A stretch of 64,000 bases of DNA from Natronorubrum thiooxidans (GTDB lineage: Archaea; Halobacteriota; Halobacteria; Halobacteriales; Natrialbaceae): contig NZ_FTNR01000001.1 of assembly GCF_900156475.1 (NCBI RefSeq), forward strand, positions 1 through 64,000. Reading direction: 5' to 3'. How positions within the stretch are numbered: the first letter of the stretch is position 1; each line of letters opens with the position of its first letter. Position numbers and translations under genes: made by a program. Positions 1 to 8,064 of the stretch are shown one piece after another. The notes beneath the pieces are model-generated. The model was not told the origin of the DNA and made no database searches. It worked only from the letters and a program-made list of their open reading frames with translations.

Positions 1-121
1 CGCGATGAATGTGTGTCGAGTTCATCCTGTTTCACAGTACGGCGTGGTGTCAGTTGAACATATCGATAGAAATTCCAACAAAGTGGAATGCATGGAAATA
101 CTCACAAGTGACGGCGCGTAT

Positions 122-140
122 CCACGGGCTGAAGCCGTGG
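122..140. repeat. Short hairpin resembling an IS200/IS605 element end
   Basis: CCACGG (122-127) and CCGTGG (135-140) form a perfect 6-bp stem around the loop GCTGAAG. Hairpins of the type CCACGG-CTGAAG-CCGTGG are typical of the ends of haloarchaeal IS200/IS605-family elements, from general knowledge of that family. No transposase lies beside it inside the window, so at most this is a solo end or relic. The rest of 1-278 holds no convincing gene; a TATA-like GTATAAATC lies near 159-167. Confidence 0.4.
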
Positions 141-278
141 TATTGCGCCTGTTCAGCGTATAAATCCTCGAGGACACTTCGGTTCATCGCTCGACGGCGA
201 TCCGGCCGAGTGCGACTGGCCAGTCGGTCTGCCTCGAGGACCAGCACTGCTAAGCCCGCCCAGTCTGACCTCTCGAGC

Positions 279-1295
279 GTGAGCGACCTCGGCAAAATCG
301 ACCGTTCGTTTTTCGACCGCTACGTCGCGCCAAACCTCGGTGCAGCGCGCAGCGACGTCGTAGTGGGACCCCAACACGGCGTCGACTTCGGCGTGATCGA
401 CGTTGGCGGACAGGCACTGGTGACCGCGACCGACCCGGTCTCGATCCTGCCGGCGCTCGGCTTCGAGCGCGCGGCTCGGTTCGCCCTCGATCTCATCCTC
501 GCGGACGTGGCTGTCAGCGGGATCGCCCCGTCGCATCTCTCGATCTGTTTTACCCTCCCCGAGACGATGACCGACGACGAGTTCGCGACGGTCTGGGAAA
601 CGATCCACGAGGAGTGTGCCGACCTCGGCGTCGCCGTCGTCACGGGCCACACCGCCCGCTACTCGGATTCGTTGCACCCGTGGGTCGGCGCGGCGACCGC
701 GATGGGTGTCGGCGACCACGACGCAATCGTCCGCCCCGACGGCGCACGCGTTGGTGACCGGCTCCTCCTGACGACTGGGCCCGCCGTCGAGTCGGTCGGC
801 CTCCTGAGCACCCTCTTTGGCGACCAACTCGAGCTCCCCGACGACGTCGTCGCCGACGCGCAGGCCCGCCTCGAGGAGGTCTACTGTACTCGAGACGCCC
901 TTACCGCGGCCGCGGCCGGTCCCGTCAGGGCGATGCACGACGTGACCGAGGGCGGCCTCGCCGGCGCACTCAACGAGATGGCCACCGGTGCGGACGCTCG
1001 GTTTGTCATCGACCACGACGCCGTGCCAATCCGGCCCGGCGTTCGCGAGGTGTGTGACGCCCTCGAGATCGACCCGTGGGCGGCGACCAGCAGCGGCTCG
1101 CTGTTGCTCGCGGTCGATCCCGACGGTGTCGACGCCGTTCGCGCCGCACTCGAGGACCGCGACACCGTGGTCGCTGAAATCGGGGGTGTCGAGTCTGGTT
1201 CAGGCGTGCTTGTCGACGGTGAGCGACTCGAGCACCCCGATGTCGACCCGTCGTGGGACGCCTACGCCGAACTGGCCGACGCGGAAGACGAGTGA
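279..1295 (+). CDS. AIR synthase-related (HypE/PurM-like) protein
   Basis: This 338-residue protein has the two-domain PurM/HypE fold pattern. The N-terminal part contains DVVVGPQHGVDFGVID and TATDPVSILPALGFERAA, the ATP/metal-binding AIR synthase-like region; the C-terminal part contains MHDVTEGGLAGALNEMA, the typical AIRS_C segment. Members of this family phosphorylate or dehydrate small substrates (HypE, ThiL, SelD and PurM are relatives); the haloarchaeal version has no assigned substrate. The open frame extends back to base 9, but the upstream part is arginine/serine-rich and unlike the family, so GTG 279 just before SDLGKIDRSFF is chosen. It stands alone, convergent with the next gene. 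The family call is strong; the exact reaction is unknown. Confidence 0.85.
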   Translation: MSDLGKIDRSFFDRYVAPNLGAARSDVVVGPQHGVDFGVIDVGGQALVTATDPVSILPALGFERAARFALDLILADVAVSGIAPSHLSICFTLPETMTDDEFATVWETIHEECADLGVAVVTGHTARYSDSLHPWVGAATAMGVGDHDAIVRPDGARVGDRLLLTTGPAVESVGLLSTLFGDQLELPDDVVADAQARLEEVYCTRDALTAAAAGPVRAMHDVTEGGLAGALNEMATGADARFVIDHDAVPIRPGVREVCDALEIDPWAATSSGSLLLAVDPDGVDAVRAALEDRDTVVAEIGGVESGSGVLVDGERLEHPDVDPSWDAYAELADAEDE

Positions 1296-1323
1296 CGTAA
1301 CTCGATTCCGGCCCCGCCGACGG

Positions 1324-1875
1324 CTACTCGCCGGTTTTCCACTCCTCGATGAGTTCGGCTGCGGTCGTGCGGTCGGCATTATAAACGCGCGCTAAGTAGT
1401 CGAGTCCGTCTTCGTACTCGTCTTCTGTGAACGCGTCAGTGCAATCTTCGGGGACCACGATCTCGTAGCCGTTGAAAAAGCCGGTCGCGGACGTGTGGCG
1501 AACACACATGTTCGTGTGCAGGCCGGTCATCACGAGCCGATCGACGCCGAGACTCCGGAGGTGCTGGTCCAGACCCGTCTCGAAGAACGCGTCGTAAAAA
1601 CGCTTCTCGAAGACGTGGTCGTCAGCCTCGGGCTCGAGGTCGTCGATCACCTCGGCTCCTTCCGTCCCGCGCATCGCGTGTTCGCCCCAGACCTCGAGTT
1701 CGAAGTCCTCCGGTCTGTGCGCGTCGTTGGCGTAGACGATCGGGACGCCGTGGTCGCGCGCCGCCGGCAGCAACTCGTCACGGAGCGTCGGAATGATGTT
1801 TTCAGCGCGGTCGGCGGCGATTTCGCCGGTCACGAAGTCGTTCAGCATGTCGAGAACAATGACAACGTCTCCCAT
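1324..1875 (-). CDS. Isochorismatase-family cysteine hydrolase
   Basis: A 183-residue single-domain cysteine hydrolase of the isochorismatase/nicotinamidase superfamily, cytoplasmic. The catalytic triad is visible: Asp9 (VLDMLNDF), Lys91 (EKRFYDAF) and Cys124 (TNMCVRHT), with the preceding TGLHTNMC matching the superfamily signature. Length is normal. The likely reaction is hydrolysis of an amide (nicotinamide, ureidoacrylate or similar); the sequence does not decide the substrate. It is convergent with the AIR synthase-like gene and divergent from thiDN, with about 150 bases between starts. Confidence 0.88.
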   Translation of the reverse strand: MGDVVIVLDMLNDFVTGEIAADRAENIIPTLRDELLPAARDHGVPIVYANDAHRPEDFELEVWGEHAMRGTEGAEVIDDLEPEADDHVFEKRFYDAFFETGLDQHLRSLGVDRLVMTGLHTNMCVRHTSATGFFNGYEIVVPEDCTDAFTEDEYEDGLDYLARVYNADRTTAAELIEEWKTGE

Positions 1876-2028
1876 ATGATCCGTTCGCTCGAGCGAACGA
1901 TATCGCTTGGGGGTACAACACAGTTACCTGGACTGTCACGGCGGCGTGAAACGACTGCAAGCGACAGCGCGACCGACGCCGACCCGCCGACCATCACCGC
2001 TTAGTATAACCGCGGAATACTCTCTGGC

Positions 2029-3384
2029 ATGAGAACGCCCGTACCCGACAGCCGACCCGTGGCGCTGACGATCGCCGGTAGCGACTCCGGCGGCGGCGCA
2101 GGGATCCAGGCCGACCTTACGACGATGGCCGCCCACGACGTCTTCGGGACGTCCGCGATCACCGCCGTTACCGCCCAGCACACCCGTGGCGTCGAGTCTT
2201 CGCACGTCCTCCCGATAGCGGAAGTCGAGGCCCAACTCGAGGCCGTCACGAGCGATTTCGACGTCGGCGCGGCGAAGACGGGGATGCTCGCGACGACCGA
2301 AATTGTCGAGACCGTTGCCGACCACGCCGCCGAGTTCGCGTTCCCGCTGGTCGTCGACCCTGTGATGGTCGCGACGTCCGGCGATCGCCTGCTCGAGCCC
2401 GAAGCCGAACGCGCCTACGAGACCCTGCTGGGAGAAGCGACGATTGCGACGCCCAACACTGACGAGGCCGAGGTCTTGACCGGGATCGACGTCACCGACG
2501 AGGCGACGGCTCGCGAGGCAGGCGAGGTGATCCTCGAGACGGGCGTCGACGCGGTGCTGATAAAGGGTGGCCACGTCCCCGGCGAGACGGTTCGCGATCT
2601 GCTCGTTACCGACGACGGGAGCCGATCGTTCGAGCATCCGCGGATCGACACCGACGCGACGCACGGCTCCGGCTGTACGCTCGCCGCCGCCATCGCAGCC
2701 CGGCTTGCGAAGGGCGAACCGCTCGAGGTCGCCGTCGAAGGGGCGACCGAGTTCCTCGCTCGTGCAGTGCGATACTACGCCGACGTCGGAGAAGGCCCCG
2801 GCGCGGTCAACCACACGGTCGAACTGCGGAACGCGGCCCACCGAGAGCCCACGGCCGAGGCAGTCCAGTCGACCGTCGACCGCCTCGTCGCCGCCGACGT
2901 CTCCGCGCTCGTTCCCGAGGTCGGGATGAACGTCGTCGGCGCGACGCCCTACGCCGAATCCGTCGCCGAGACGGCGGCTGTCGAGGGTCGCATCACGCGG
3001 ACGCTGTCGGGCATCCAGCCGAATCGCGGCGTCCGATTCGGGGCCTCGAGTCACGTGGCCCGATTCCTGCTGTCGGCCCGCGAGTTCGTCCCCGACCTGC
3101 GATTTGCGGTCAACTGCCGCTTTGGGCCCGACATCGAGGACGCCCTCGAGGCCCTCGAGTGGCCGGTCACCGAGTACGACCGGAGCGAGGAGCCAACCAG
3201 AGACGCGGAGGGGAGTACGATGGGGTGGGGCGCACGCCAGGTTTTCGAGGGCCGCACGGAGCCACCGGTCGCCATCATCGACCGCGGCGACGTCGGGAAG
3301 GAAGCGATGACGAAACTTGTTGCGAGCGATCCCGAGACGCTCGCCGAGTGGGTGCTGGCGCTCGATCGGGAGGTGACCGAATGA
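2029..3384 (+). CDS. thiDN: Bifunctional HMP/HMP-P kinase and ThiN-type thiamine-phosphate synthase
   Basis: A 451-residue fusion. Residues about 10-265 are Thi[16 protein letters not shown] binds hydroxymethylpyrimidine, DPVMVATSG and the anion hole [11 protein letters not shown] are present. Residues about 275-445 are ThiN ([17 protein letters not shown], then [18 protein letters not shown]), the archaeal replacement for ThiE that joins HMP-PP and thiazole phosphate. Together they cover phosphorylation and condensation in thiamine biosynthesis. A TATA-like AGTATAACC near 2003 lies about 25 bases before ATG 2029, suggesting leaderless transcription. The gene overlaps the next one by four bases (ATGA). 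No TPP riboswitch is apparent upstream. Confidence 0.93.
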   Translation: MRTPVPDSRPVALTIAGSDSGGGAGIQADLTTMAAHDVFGTSAITAVTAQHTRGVESSHVLPIAEVEAQLEAVTSDFDVGAAKTGMLATTEIVETVADHAAEFAFPLVVDPVMVATSGDRLLEPEAERAYETLLGEATIATPNTDEAEVLTGIDVTDEATAREAGEVILETGVDAVLIKGGHVPGETVRDLLVTDDGSRSFEHPRIDTDATHGSGCTLAAAIAARLAKGEPLEVAVEGATEFLARAVRYYADVGEGPGAVNHTVELRNAAHREPTAEAVQSTVDRLVAADVSALVPEVGMNVVGATPYAESVAETAAVEGRITRTLSGIQPNRGVRFGASSHVARFLLSAREFVPDLRFAVNCRFGPDIEDALEALEWPVTEYDRSEEPTRDAEGSTMGWGARQVFEGRTEPPVAIIDRGDVGKEAMTKLVASDPETLAEWVLALDREVTE

Positions 3385-4388
3385 CTGACCCTGAGACCGA
3401 GGCGAGGACCGATGCAACCGTGACCGATCTCGACGTCGGCGTCATCCTCCCCCAGTACGGGACCCCCTTCGAGACGGTTCGGGAGACGGCCCTCGAGGCC
3501 GAAACGCTCGGCTACGACGCCGTCTGGCTCGAGGACCACTTCCAGTCGTGGATCGGCGACCCGCGGCGAAACACCTACGAGTGCTGGACGACGCTCAGTG
3601 CCGTCGCCGAGGCAACCGACCGCATCCGCCTCGGCACGCTCGTCACGAGCCAGTCGTACCGCCACCCGGCGTTGCTGGCGAAGATGGCCGCGACAGTCGA
3701 CCACGTCAGCGACGGGCGACTCGAACTCGGCCTCGGCGCGGGCTGGTACGAAGCCGAGTACGACCGCTTTGGCTACGAGTTCCGGGAGCCGCCGGCCGAA
3801 CGACTCCGCCGACTCGCCGAGACAGTCGAAATCCTGCAGGGACTGTGGACGAACGATACCTACAGCCACGAGGGGCGGCATCTCGAGGTCGATCTCGAGG
3901 ACGCCTTCTGTGAGCCCCAGCCCGTCCAAGAGCCCCACCCGCCGATCTGGATCGGTGGTGGCGGCGAGCAGTTCACGCTCCGGTACACGGCCGAACTGGC
4001 CGATGGCTGGAACTACGGCACGCTCGAGCCCGAAGGCTTTGCGAACAAACTCGACGTGCTCCGCGAGCACTGCGAGAGCGAGGCGCGCTACGACGAGATC
4101 CGCAAATCCGCCGAGCTGTTCGTCTTCGTCGGCGAGACGACCGCCGAGGCCGAGCAAAAGCGCGAGCAGTTCAAACGCGAGGTTCTCCCCGACGAGCCCA
4201 GCGAGCCACGCGAGTTCTTCCTTGCGGGCTACCTCGAGACGGCTCCCACGGGGACCCCCGAGGCGGTTCGCGAGCGACTCGAGGCGTATGCGGCCGTCGG
4301 TATCGAAACCGTCATGCTCGCGATACCGAACGCAGCCGACGACGCGGACGACAGTTTGGCGCTGCTGGCCACCGAGCTGCTCGCGTGA
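3381..4388 (+). CDS. Luciferase-like (LLM class) F420-dependent oxidoreductase
   Basis: A 335-residue LLM-family TIM-barrel flavin/F420 enzyme. Diagnostic segments are LGYDAVWLEDHFQSW near the N terminus, LGTLVTSQSYRHPALLAKMAATVD, the motif DGRLELGLGAGWYEAEY and HPPIWIGGGGEQFTLRYTAELADGWN. Haloarchaea possess F420, so F420 is the probable cofactor. ATG 3381 overlaps the thiDN stop (ATGA), so the two are probably translationally coupled. A link to thiamine metabolism is therefore possible but unproven. An alternative in-frame extension into thiDN is not supported, because the family homology starts after the ATG. Confidence 0.87.
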   Translation: MTDPETEARTDATVTDLDVGVILPQYGTPFETVRETALEAETLGYDAVWLEDHFQSWIGDPRRNTYECWTTLSAVAEATDRIRLGTLVTSQSYRHPALLAKMAATVDHVSDGRLELGLGAGWYEAEYDRFGYEFREPPAERLRRLAETVEILQGLWTNDTYSHEGRHLEVDLEDAFCEPQPVQEPHPPIWIGGGGEQFTLRYTAELADGWNYGTLEPEGFANKLDVLREHCESEARYDEIRKSAELFVFVGETTAEAEQKREQFKREVLPDEPSEPREFFLAGYLETAPTGTPEAVRERLEAYAAVGIETVMLAIPNAADDADDSLALLATELLA

Positions 4389-4465
4389 GGGTGGGCCGCG
4401 GGTCGTCTTGCGTCGGGATGCCGGAACGGGAAGGCTCATTTTTGTGGCAGACAGTGCCATGATGC

Positions 4466-4795
4466 ATGGTCGAGAATCCGTTCGAGACGGAGATCCGTGT
4501 CGGCGAAGTCCTGGAAGCGCAGGCGTTCCCCGAGGCGAACAAACCGAAGATGACGAAACTCTGGATCGACCTCGGTGAGGACCACGGCGAGGTCCAGTCG
4601 GCGGGACAGCTGGACCACCACTACGAGCCCGCGGATCTCGAGGGCAGACAGGTGCTCTGTGCGACGACGCTCGGCTCGGTCCGGATCGCCGGCTTCAAAT
4701 CCGAGGTGTTGACCGTCGGCGTCCCCGACGAGGAGGGGTACCCGGTCCTCGTCGAGCCGGAGACAGACGTGCCACTTGGCGGGGTCCTGTTCTGA
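4466..4795 (+). CDS. CsaA-like tRNA-binding OB-fold protein
   Basis: A 109-residue stand-alone OB-fold of the tRNA-binding (EMAP/Arc1p/CsaA) type. It shows the sequence pattern of the MetRS C-terminal domain and CsaA: FETEIRVGEVLEAQAFPEANK, then KLWIDLGEDHGEVQSAGQLDHHY and the core ATTLGSVRIAGFKSEVLTVG. CsaA dimers are described as chaperone- or export-associated; free-standing archaeal forms probably bind tRNA or structured RNA. Length is normal. It is a separate unit between the oxidoreductase and the permease, with 81 bases to the permease start. Confidence 0.82.
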   Translation: MVENPFETEIRVGEVLEAQAFPEANKPKMTKLWIDLGEDHGEVQSAGQLDHHYEPADLEGRQVLCATTLGSVRIAGFKSEVLTVGVPDEEGYPVLVEPETDVPLGGVLF

Positions 4796-4876
4796 CTGCC
4801 GACGATGGCAGCGACTCGTTTCCACCCACCTGTAGTCAGCAGTAACAATATACGCCCGGCGTGAATCACAGCCAGT

Positions 4877-6298
4877 ATGGGTGACACGCCGCCGTCGGCG
4901 GAGGGAACCAACATCGAAGGCGAGTCTCCGCAGGTCGAGCCGACGATCGAAACTGACGAGGCGACGATCACTGATGACGCCGAACTCGAGCGAACGATCG
5001 GGCTCACTGGCGGGCTCGCGATCGGGATTGGGACGATGATCGGTGCAGGCATCTTCGTCTTTCCCGGGCTCGCAGCGGGTAACGCTGGACCGGCTGCGGC
5101 AGCGTCGTTTGCGATCGGAGCTGTCGTCGCCTTACTGGTCGCGTTACCGGCCTCCGAACTCGCGACGGCAATGCCCAAAAGCGGCGGCGGCTACTACTTT
5201 ATTTCGCGCGGGCTGGGCACGCTCGCGGGGGCCGTTGTCGGGCTGTCGCTGTGGTTCGGGCTGGTGTTTGCGACGGCCTTCTATCTCGTCGGCTTCGGCT
5301 TCTACGCCGTCGATACGCTCGCCGAACTCGGAATCGCGGTCGGCAACGGGCTCGTGATCCCGATCGCGCTGTTGTTCGGCGCGGGCTTTACCGTTCTGAA
5401 CGTCACCGGGACGGAAAACGCGGCGAAGCTCCAGAACGGGATCGTCGCCCTGTTGCTCTCGATTCTGGTCGTCTTCCTCGGCTACGGCGGCCTCGACGCG
5501 GCGGGAATCGTCGGCGAGCCATCCGCACCCGAGCAGTTCGCGCCGTTCGGGACGCTGCCCATCCTGACGACGGCCGCGCTCGTATTCACGTCGTATCTCG
5601 GCTTCGCACAGGTGGCGACCGTCGCCGGCGAGATGAAAGATCCCGGTCGGAACCTGCCGCTCGCGATGGTGGGTTCGGTGCTCGTCGTCGGCGTCCTCTA
5701 CGTGGTGACGATTTTCGTCTCGACGAGCGCACTCGGGAGCGAACGCCTCGCGGAACTCGGCGAGACGGCGATGGTCGAGGTCGGTCGCCACTATCTCGGT
5801 GCGGCCGGCGCGTTCGCGATCGTCTTCGGCGGCCTGCTCGCGACGATGTCAAGCGCCAATGCGTCGGTGCTGAGCACGTCTCGGTCGATCTATGCCGTCT
5901 CGAGGGACGCCCTGCTCCCACAGAGGGCGAGTCGGATCAACCTTCGGTACGGCACACCACACGTCGCACTGGGGATGGCCGGCGGGCCGATCCTCGTGCT
6001 GACGGCAACCGGGCAGGTGCAACTGCTCGCCGAAGTGGCCTCGTTCCTGCATCTCATCATGTACGGGCTCATCTGCGTCGCGCTGATCGCGCTGCGTCGC
6101 AACGAGCCCGACTGGTATGATCCCGACTTTCGGGTGCCGGGCTACCCCATTGTCCCGGTGCTCGGGGCGCTCGCTAGCTTCGCCCTGATCGGGTTCATGC
6201 AGCCTGCCTCACAGCTCATCGGCGTCGCGATCATGCTCGTCACCGCTGGGTGGTATTTCTACTACGCCCGAGACGTGACGCTCAAGGGGAAACTGTAA
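4877..6298 (+). CDS. APC-family amino acid permease
   Basis: A 473-residue membrane protein with about 12 predicted transmembrane segments after an acidic N-terminal tail of about 40 residues. The first helix contains the APC signature [20 protein letters not shown], whose unwound GAGIF region binds substrate. Further hallmarks are [20 protein letters not shown] and [20 protein letters not shown]. It probably imports amino acids by H+ or Na+ symport. The stop and the next ATG share one base (TAATG), so the downstream universal stress protein is made from the same message. Some haloarchaeal APC permeases carry a fused Usp domain, so this looks like a split version of that arrangement. Confidence 0.92.
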   Translation: MGDTPPSAEGTNIEGESPQVEPTIETDEATITDDAELERTIGLTGGLAIGIGTMIGAGIFVFPGLAAGNAGPAAAASFAIGAVVALLVALPASELATAMPKSGGGYYFISRGLGTLAGAVVGLSLWFGLVFATAFYLVGFGFYAVDTLAELGIAVGNGLVIPIALLFGAGFTVLNVTGTENAAKLQNGIVALLLSILVVFLGYGGLDAAGIVGEPSAPEQFAPFGTLPILTTAALVFTSYLGFAQVATVAGEMKDPGRNLPLAMVGSVLVVGVLYVVTIFVSTSALGSERLAELGETAMVEVGRHYLGAAGAFAIVFGGLLATMSSANASVLSTSRSIYAVSRDALLPQRASRINLRYGTPHVALGMAGGPILVLTATGQVQLLAEVASFLHLIMYGLICVALIALRRNEPDWYDPDFRVPGYPIVPVLGALASFALIGFMQPASQLIGVAIMLVTAGWYFYYARDVTLKGKL

Positions 6299-7047
6299 TG
6301 ACACGCATACTCGTTCCACTGGCGATCCTCGAGGGAGAATCGGTCTCGGCCGGTCTCACGACGTTGCTCGAGCCGATGAACGTGACCGTGCTGGGCTATC
6401 ACGTCCTGCCGGAACAGACGCCGCCGGACCAGGCGCGGCTGCAGTTCGAAGAGCGAGCCACCGACGCCCTCGAGGATCTCGCGGCCGAGTTCGGGGCCGA
6501 CGAGGGAACCGCCGACTATCGGCTCGTCTTTACCCACGACCGAAAACAGACGTTCGATCGGGTCGCCGCAGAGACGGCGTCGGACGTTTACGCCATCCCT
6601 GGCGCGACCGGCCCAGTCGAGAACCTCCTCGTGGCGCTGACCGGCGACGTCGCCGTCGACCGGATCGTCTCGTTCGTCACCGAACTGGTTGGCGACCGCG
6701 ACATCGGCGTCACGCTCTTTCTGGCGACCGACGACGAACACGCCGGTCGGGAGTCTCTCGAGGCTGCTGCCGTGACCCTCTTCGACGAGGGCCTCCACGT
6801 CCGGACCGAACTTGCGGTCGACGAACCGCCGCTCGAGGCGCTCGTCGACGCTGCCACCGACCACGACGCGATCGTCATGGGTGAACGAGCGCCGTCGCTT
6901 CGGTCGCTCATCTTCGGCGAGGAGACCGAACGCGTCGCCGCCGAGTCGGTCGGCCCGGTGCTCGTCGTCCGAAATATCGAGGATGCTGACGAGTCGGTCG
7001 AAGCTACTGAGCGGCCGTCTCCGTCCGACGTCGCCGACGACTCCTGA
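6298..7047 (+). CDS. Universal stress protein UspA-like, coupled to the APC permease
   Basis: A 249-residue Usp-fold protein starting [14 protein letters not shown]. The C-terminal half ends in the Usp pattern DHDAIVMGERAPSLRSLIFGEETERVAAESVGPVLVVRN, close to the ATP-binding motif G-2x-G-9x-G(S/T) but not an exact match, so ATP binding is uncertain. The final 25 residues are a polar acidic tail. The ATG overlaps the permease stop by one base, which points to co-translation and a regulatory role on transport. It is paralogous to the convergent gene at 7111-7947 (shared RLVFTHDR and TFxR segments). Confidence 0.85.
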   Translation: MTRILVPLAILEGESVSAGLTTLLEPMNVTVLGYHVLPEQTPPDQARLQFEERATDALEDLAAEFGADEGTADYRLVFTHDRKQTFDRVAAETASDVYAIPGATGPVENLLVALTGDVAVDRIVSFVTELVGDRDIGVTLFLATDDEHAGRESLEAAAVTLFDEGLHVRTELAVDEPPLEALVDAATDHDAIVMGERAPSLRSLIFGEETERVAAESVGPVLVVRNIEDADESVEATERPSPSDVADDS

Positions 7048-7110
7048 CTGACTTCGCAGACATCCCTGCGCTGTCGGTCATCGTGAGCCACCGAGATGGC
7101 TCGAGCGCGT

Positions 7111-7947
7111 TCAGGACTCGTTGTCAGGGCCCTCCGTTTCGTCGGCTGTCGGCTCGCTTCTGCCCGCATCGTCGTCGGTTGGGATCTCTGTGTCGTCGAC
7201 CGTCAGCTCGGTGTCGTCGGCCTCGAGGTACTCGCCCCGGATCACGAGCACCGGGTCGACTGTCCCCTTCGCCAGCGTTTTCGCCCGATCTCGGAAGATG
7301 AATCGGCGAATCGACGGCCGACTCTCGCCGACGACGAGGAGGTCGTGATCGGCTGCAGCGTCGAGAATCGCCGCTGTCGGTGAGCCGTCGACCACGAGCG
7401 AGCTATCGATCCGACCGCGGTCGACGCCGGTGTCGGCCAGCGCGGCGACGGCGGTGTCGAGGAGTTCGGTGCCACGCTCACGGTCCGTCTCGTCGTCGAC
7501 GACGTGAAAGAACGTCACCGTGAGGTCGGTTCCGGTGAGCAGCGTCTCGAGGTGCTGGGCGATGTGCTCTACGTTGACCTCGCCGCGGATCGCGACGAGT
7601 ACCGACTCGAGCACGGGGGCCGGGTTGAGTAGCAAGACTGCATCACACGACGCTTCGACCGCGATACGTTCGAACGTCTGGAGTCGATCGTGGGTGAAGA
7701 CGAGCCGCGAACTGACGTCAAGACAGCCGGCGTCTTCGAACGCCGTATGGAGTTCCTCGAGTTCGGCTCGAGCGCGCGCCCCGTACTGGTCACGCGCTTG
7801 GTCTGTCCCGGTCTGGTCGGGCAGTTCGCGATAGCCGAGCAAGACGATTGGGACCGACGCAAATGCACCGATGACTGTCGCCGGAACGCCTTGGCCGCCG
7901 AGGACATCAACTGGAATGAGTACGCGATGGTCGCGGGGAGCAGCCAT
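7111..7947 (-). CDS. Universal stress protein UspA-like, paralogue of the neighbour
   Basis: A 278-residue Usp-fold protein closely patterned on the preceding one: DHRVLIPVDVLGGQ at the start, SRLVFTHDRLQTFERIAVEASCD in the middle, and DHDLLVVGESRPSIRRFIFRDRAKTLAKGTVDPVLVIRG at the end. A roughly 45-residue acidic, disordered tail follows. It faces the permease-linked Usp tail to tail, 64 bases apart, suggesting an inverted duplication followed by divergence. Its promoter region is shared with mutS (7948-8064). Confidence 0.84.
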   Translation of the reverse strand: MAAPRDHRVLIPVDVLGGQGVPATVIGAFASVPIVLLGYRELPDQTGTDQARDQYGARARAELEELHTAFEDAGCLDVSSRLVFTHDRLQTFERIAVEASCDAVLLLNPAPVLESVLVAIRGEVNVEHIAQHLETLLTGTDLTVTFFHVVDDETDRERGTELLDTAVAALADTGVDRGRIDSSLVVDGSPTAAILDAAADHDLLVVGESRPSIRRFIFRDRAKTLAKGTVDPVLVIRGEYLEADDTELTVDDTEIPTDDDAGRSEPTADETEGPDNES

Positions 7948-8064
7948 TATGAGATACTATCCTCTAGGACAGGGTGCGTAATAGTCCTCAGTAGCCCCAT
8001 CGGTGACTGTCATCGCGGACGACCATACCAGTCGGTCCACCACGGATCCCGCAGGGTTTTAGCG

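Noticed and set aside
1876-2028. TPP riboswitch ahead of thiDN
   Set aside because: No conserved thi-box sequence is visible, and the TATA box sits so close to the ATG that there is no room for a leader.
1936-3417. 493-codon minus-strand frame over thiDN
   Set aside because: Arg/Val-rich shadow typical of high-GC DNA; the plus strand encodes a clear ThiD-ThiN fusion.
7690-8064. 125-codon N-terminal extension of mutS
   Set aside because: It lies antisense to the Usp gene and its shared promoter, has no MutS similarity, and the mismatch-binding domain begins right after ATG 8065.
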